This document shows, one piece after another, positions 62,189 to 64,000 of a stretch of 64,000 nt of DNA. Where the stretch lies: the NCBI RefSeq assembly GCF_036322585.1, contig NZ_AP024600.1, positions 2,046,001 to 2,110,000 of the forward strand, given 5' to 3'. The DNA is from Luteolibacter sp. LG18 (lineage in GTDB: Bacteria > Verrucomicrobiota > Verrucomicrobiia > Verrucomicrobiales > Akkermansiaceae). Position 1 is the stretch's first letter, and every line of letters starts with the position of its first letter. The notes beneath the pieces were generated by a model. That model was given only the letters and a program-made list of their open reading frames with translations, was not told where the DNA came from and made no database searches. The translations under genes were made by a program, and so were the position numbers.

Positions 62189-62740
62189 ATGAAAACCAAA
62201 TCATCGTTGGCAACCCTTGCCTTGGGCCTCGCCGCCCTCATCCTGCCGACCGGCAAGCTGCTTGCCGATCCGGCCTCCGCCGAAGACGACGCCTACCAGA
62301 TGGCCGTCAAATACACCCAGCGTGGCTACGCCATGGCTCCGACCAACACCAGCGGTGTGGGTGCCGGCGGCACGCTGATCCGGTTCATCGTCCCTGTCAG
62401 CCGCGGTCTGGACTACGTCTTCCTCGCCGGCATCGATGATTTCGTCCGCGACATCGACATCTACGTCTACGATGAAGTGGGCAACCTGATCCTCGACGAC
62501 CGCCGCCCGACGCGCCGCGCCGGTGTCCAGTTCCGCTCCGGCTACAACGGCACCGTCCAGGTCTACCTGCACCTTCGCCAGACCAATGGAATGGGTGCCT
62601 ACTCCGTGCTCGTCGGCCGCCGCGGCGCCGTCCGTGACAAGAACGAGACCACCAATCCGGATGGCTCGCTCGTCACCGATCCCACCCTCCCGGGCGGTGG
62701 CGCTCCCGCCACCACCAAGGAAACCCCGGCCGGCCCGTAA
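62189..62740 (+). CDS. Secreted hypothetical protein, 183 aa
   Basis: Signal peptide MKTKSSLATLALGLAALILPTGKLLA. The body is beta-strand-rich: TLIRFIVPVSRGLDYVFLAGIDDFVRDIDIYVYDEVGNLILDDRR and VQFRSGYNGTVQVYLHLRQTNGMGAYSVLVGRRG, which resembles the jelly-roll of prokaryotic pre-peptidase C-terminal (PPC) domains. The Pro/Gly/Thr tail is low complexity. It starts 42 nt after the previous gene. Function unknown. Confidence 0.72.
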   Translation: MKTKSSLATLALGLAALILPTGKLLADPASAEDDAYQMAVKYTQRGYAMAPTNTSGVGAGGTLIRFIVPVSRGLDYVFLAGIDDFVRDIDIYVYDEVGNLILDDRRPTRRAGVQFRSGYNGTVQVYLHLRQTNGMGAYSVLVGRRGAVRDKNETTNPDGSLVTDPTLPGGGAPATTKETPAGP

Positions 62741-62788
62741 GCCACCGATCCCTCCTTCGTCTTCCGAATTTCCATCCAACCTACTTCG

Positions 62789-62989
62789 ATGAAATACCTC
62801 ACCATTCTCGCCTCCGCCGTCGTCGCCCCGATGCTCCTGACCTCCTGCCCGGAGCCCCGCCGTGACGTCGTCTACTACGTCCCGGTCCAGCCGAAGAAGA
62901 CCACCAAGACCACCGTCGTGGTGAAGCCGAAGCGCGAGTCCGCCGAAGGCTTCGAGGCCGTCAGCAAGCCGGGTTCCTACTCGAACTGA
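62789..62989 (+). CDS. Small lipoprotein, 66 aa
   Basis: MKYLTILASAVVAPMLLTSCPEP carries a lipobox-like LLTSC. The mature part is short and basic/Thr-rich (PVQPKKTTKTTVVVKPKRES). No family recognised. It is followed by the hairpin at 63006-63027. Confidence 0.65.
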   Translation: MKYLTILASAVVAPMLLTSCPEPRRDVVYYVPVQPKKTTKTTVVVKPKRESAEGFEAVSKPGSYSN

Positions 62990-63005
62990 AAAACAACTTT
63001 CCTTT

Positions 63006-63035
63006 GCCGGGCCTGCAAAGGCCCGGCATAGTTGT
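63006..63035 (+). terminator. Intrinsic terminator behind the 66-aa lipoprotein gene
   Basis: GCCGGGCC (63006-63013), loop TGCAAA, GGCCCGGC (63020-63027), then a T-rich run (ATAGTTGTTTTTA). It lies 17 nt past the stop and just upstream of the next gene start, so it may also attenuate that gene. Confidence 0.75.
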
Positions 63036-63042
63036 TTTTACC

Positions 63043-63837
63043 ATGACCGCTTCCACCAAGATCGCGGTGCTCGCCACCGCCTGTGCCTGTGTCCTTTCCA
63101 GTTGCGATCGCCAGGGCGATCCCGGCCTCAAGGAACGGATTTCACTGCTGGAAGCGGAAGTTTCCCAGCGGGAGGATTCCCTGAAGAACCTCAAGGAGGA
63201 GATCACCGCGAAGGAAAAGGAATCCTCCGCGGCTTCCGAATCCGCGGCTCCCGCCGTCATCGATCCCGCCAAGGCCCGCCAGGCCTACCTCGCCGCCGTC
63301 GAGTCCATCCAGGCCTCGCTCGGCAAGGCCCTCGGCTCGGACGGCACCGTCCAGGGAGCCTCGATCTCCCCGGTCGTCGGCCCCGATCCGGACTACCCGA
63401 TCTCCTCGAAGGTTGCCTTCACCATCGTCGCGAAAAACGGCCGCAAGGGCGAAATCGTCGTCCCGCTCGTCGCCAATGCCGCGGGCGAGTGGAAACAGCC
63501 CTCCGCCGACTCCATCGCCGCCGATTTCCGCAAGTCCCTCTCGTCCCTGCCCGCCGTCGCCGACAACACCGGCACCACCCCGGCCCCGCAGCCCCAGCCG
63601 CGCCCTCAACCGCAGCCGCAGGCCAAGCCCCAGCCCACCGACGTCATGGGCGCGAACCGCACCGTCCAGGTCGGCTGGGACGAACCCACCGCCGCCCCGC
63701 AGCCACCGGCCCGTGCGACCAATCCCGCGCCCCAGCCGCAGCCGACGCCGCAACCGCCCGCGTCGAAACCCGCGCCCCAGCAGCCGGTGAAGCCGATGCC
63801 CAGCAACCGCGACGTCATCATCGACTTCGACCGCTGA
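63043..63837 (+). CDS. Lipoprotein with coiled coil and Pro/Gln-rich tail, 264 aa
   Basis: ATG 63043 (MTASTKIAVLATACACVLSSCDR) gives a lipobox LSSC; the upstream frame is less signal-like. The mature N-terminus is a coiled coil (LKERISLLEAEVSQREDSLKNLKEEITAKEKESS). A strand-containing domain follows (VAFTIVAKNGRKGEIVVPLVAN), then about 90 residues of Pro/Gln/Ala-rich linker (PAPQPQPRPQPQPQAKPQP) ending NRDVIIDFDR. It is probably an outer-membrane-anchored protein reaching through the periplasm. Function unknown. Confidence 0.7.
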   Translation: MTASTKIAVLATACACVLSSCDRQGDPGLKERISLLEAEVSQREDSLKNLKEEITAKEKESSAASESAAPAVIDPAKARQAYLAAVESIQASLGKALGSDGTVQGASISPVVGPDPDYPISSKVAFTIVAKNGRKGEIVVPLVANAAGEWKQPSADSIAADFRKSLSSLPAVADNTGTTPAPQPQPRPQPQPQAKPQPTDVMGANRTVQVGWDEPTAAPQPPARATNPAPQPQPTPQPPASKPAPQQPVKPMPSNRDVIIDFDR

Positions 63838-63910
63838 CCTCTCTCCCGGCGGCGCTTCCCCGAAGCGCCCCGCCCCTTTCTTCTCCCAAGACCTCCGCGT
63901 CCCTCATTTC

Positions 63911-64000
63911 ATGCTCGCACGGCTGATCGTCACCGACCCGAACGGCAACCGCATCGACGCGGAACTCCCCAAGGATCTCGCCACCCTCGGCAATACCCCC
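63911..64000 (+). CDS. Start of a CDS truncated by the right window edge
   Basis: ATG 63911 opens MLARLIVTDPNGNRIDAELP and stays open to the edge (30 codons). The strand pattern after the start (ARLIVTDPNGNRIDAEL) is like the first beta strands of an FHA domain, but the fragment is too short to name. It starts 74 nt after the Pro-rich lipoprotein gene. Confidence 0.5.
   Translation, partial: MLARLIVTDPNGNRIDAELPKDLATLGNTP

Noticed and set aside
1..64000. rRNA, tRNA or tmRNA genes
   Set aside because: No conserved cloverleaf or rRNA sequence was recognised by eye on either strand. A covariance-model scan would settle it.

Overview
High-GC chromosomal DNA from a member of the Verrucomicrobiota, most like the Verrucomicrobiaceae (Luteolibacter/Haloferula-type). 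The markers are a Verru_Chthon cassette A-type pilin-like giant protein, an autotransporter-associated beta-strand repeat protein, LamG/SASA secreted enzymes, ThuA proteins, the Rhodopirellula/Verrucomicrobium type of sigma factor, a FecR-LamG regulator and a planctomycete/verrucomicrobial receptor-like Ser/Thr kinase. No rRNA, tRNA or CRISPR array was recognised. All calls come from reading the sequence; no database search was run.

Layout. 0-3 kb: a minus-strand pair that together looks like a VioB-type iminophenyl-pyruvate dimer synthase split over two genes, running off the left edge. 3-8 kb: VOC protein, DUF1287 protein, SDR, a VapBC-like toxin-antitoxin pair, a lower-GC gene with a PD-(D/E)XK-like motif, and hemL. 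9-9.8 kb: a REP-associated (IS200-like) transposase flanked by inverted palindromic repeats. 9.8-14.7 kb: a four-gene operon with a WXG100-like protein, two small helical proteins and a 1288-residue membrane FtsK/EssC-like ATPase, i.e. a reduced type VII secretion-like locus. 14.8-29 kb: mostly housekeeping genes (ThuA, sugar acetyltransferase, CPA2 antiporter, carbon-nitrogen hydrolase, nagA, CHAD, pgsA, gnd, alpha/beta hydrolase), interrupted by a lone Verru_Chthon A gene and a proline-rich partner.

29-42 kb: two sigma-factor modules, each translationally coupled to a membrane regulator and followed by a large secreted protein. Sigma-FecR/LamG is followed by LamG-SASA; sigma-Ser/Thr kinase is followed by the autotransporter-repeat protein. 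A bipartite promoter-like motif is shared between the first sigma gene and the LamG-SASA leader. An AraC regulator, a dicarboxylate symporter and a second ThuA gene follow.

45-58 kb: a polyamine cluster (DUF4178, tiny ORF, DUF350, membrane spermidine synthase, FAD oxidoreductase, SpeD), a perfect 27-bp inverted repeat, then a complete four-gene Wadjet (JetABCD) anti-plasmid system. 58-64 kb: DUF3500 protein, Tat-exported superoxide dismutase, a divergent dihydropteroate synthase, and a run of small secreted proteins and lipoproteins reaching the right edge.
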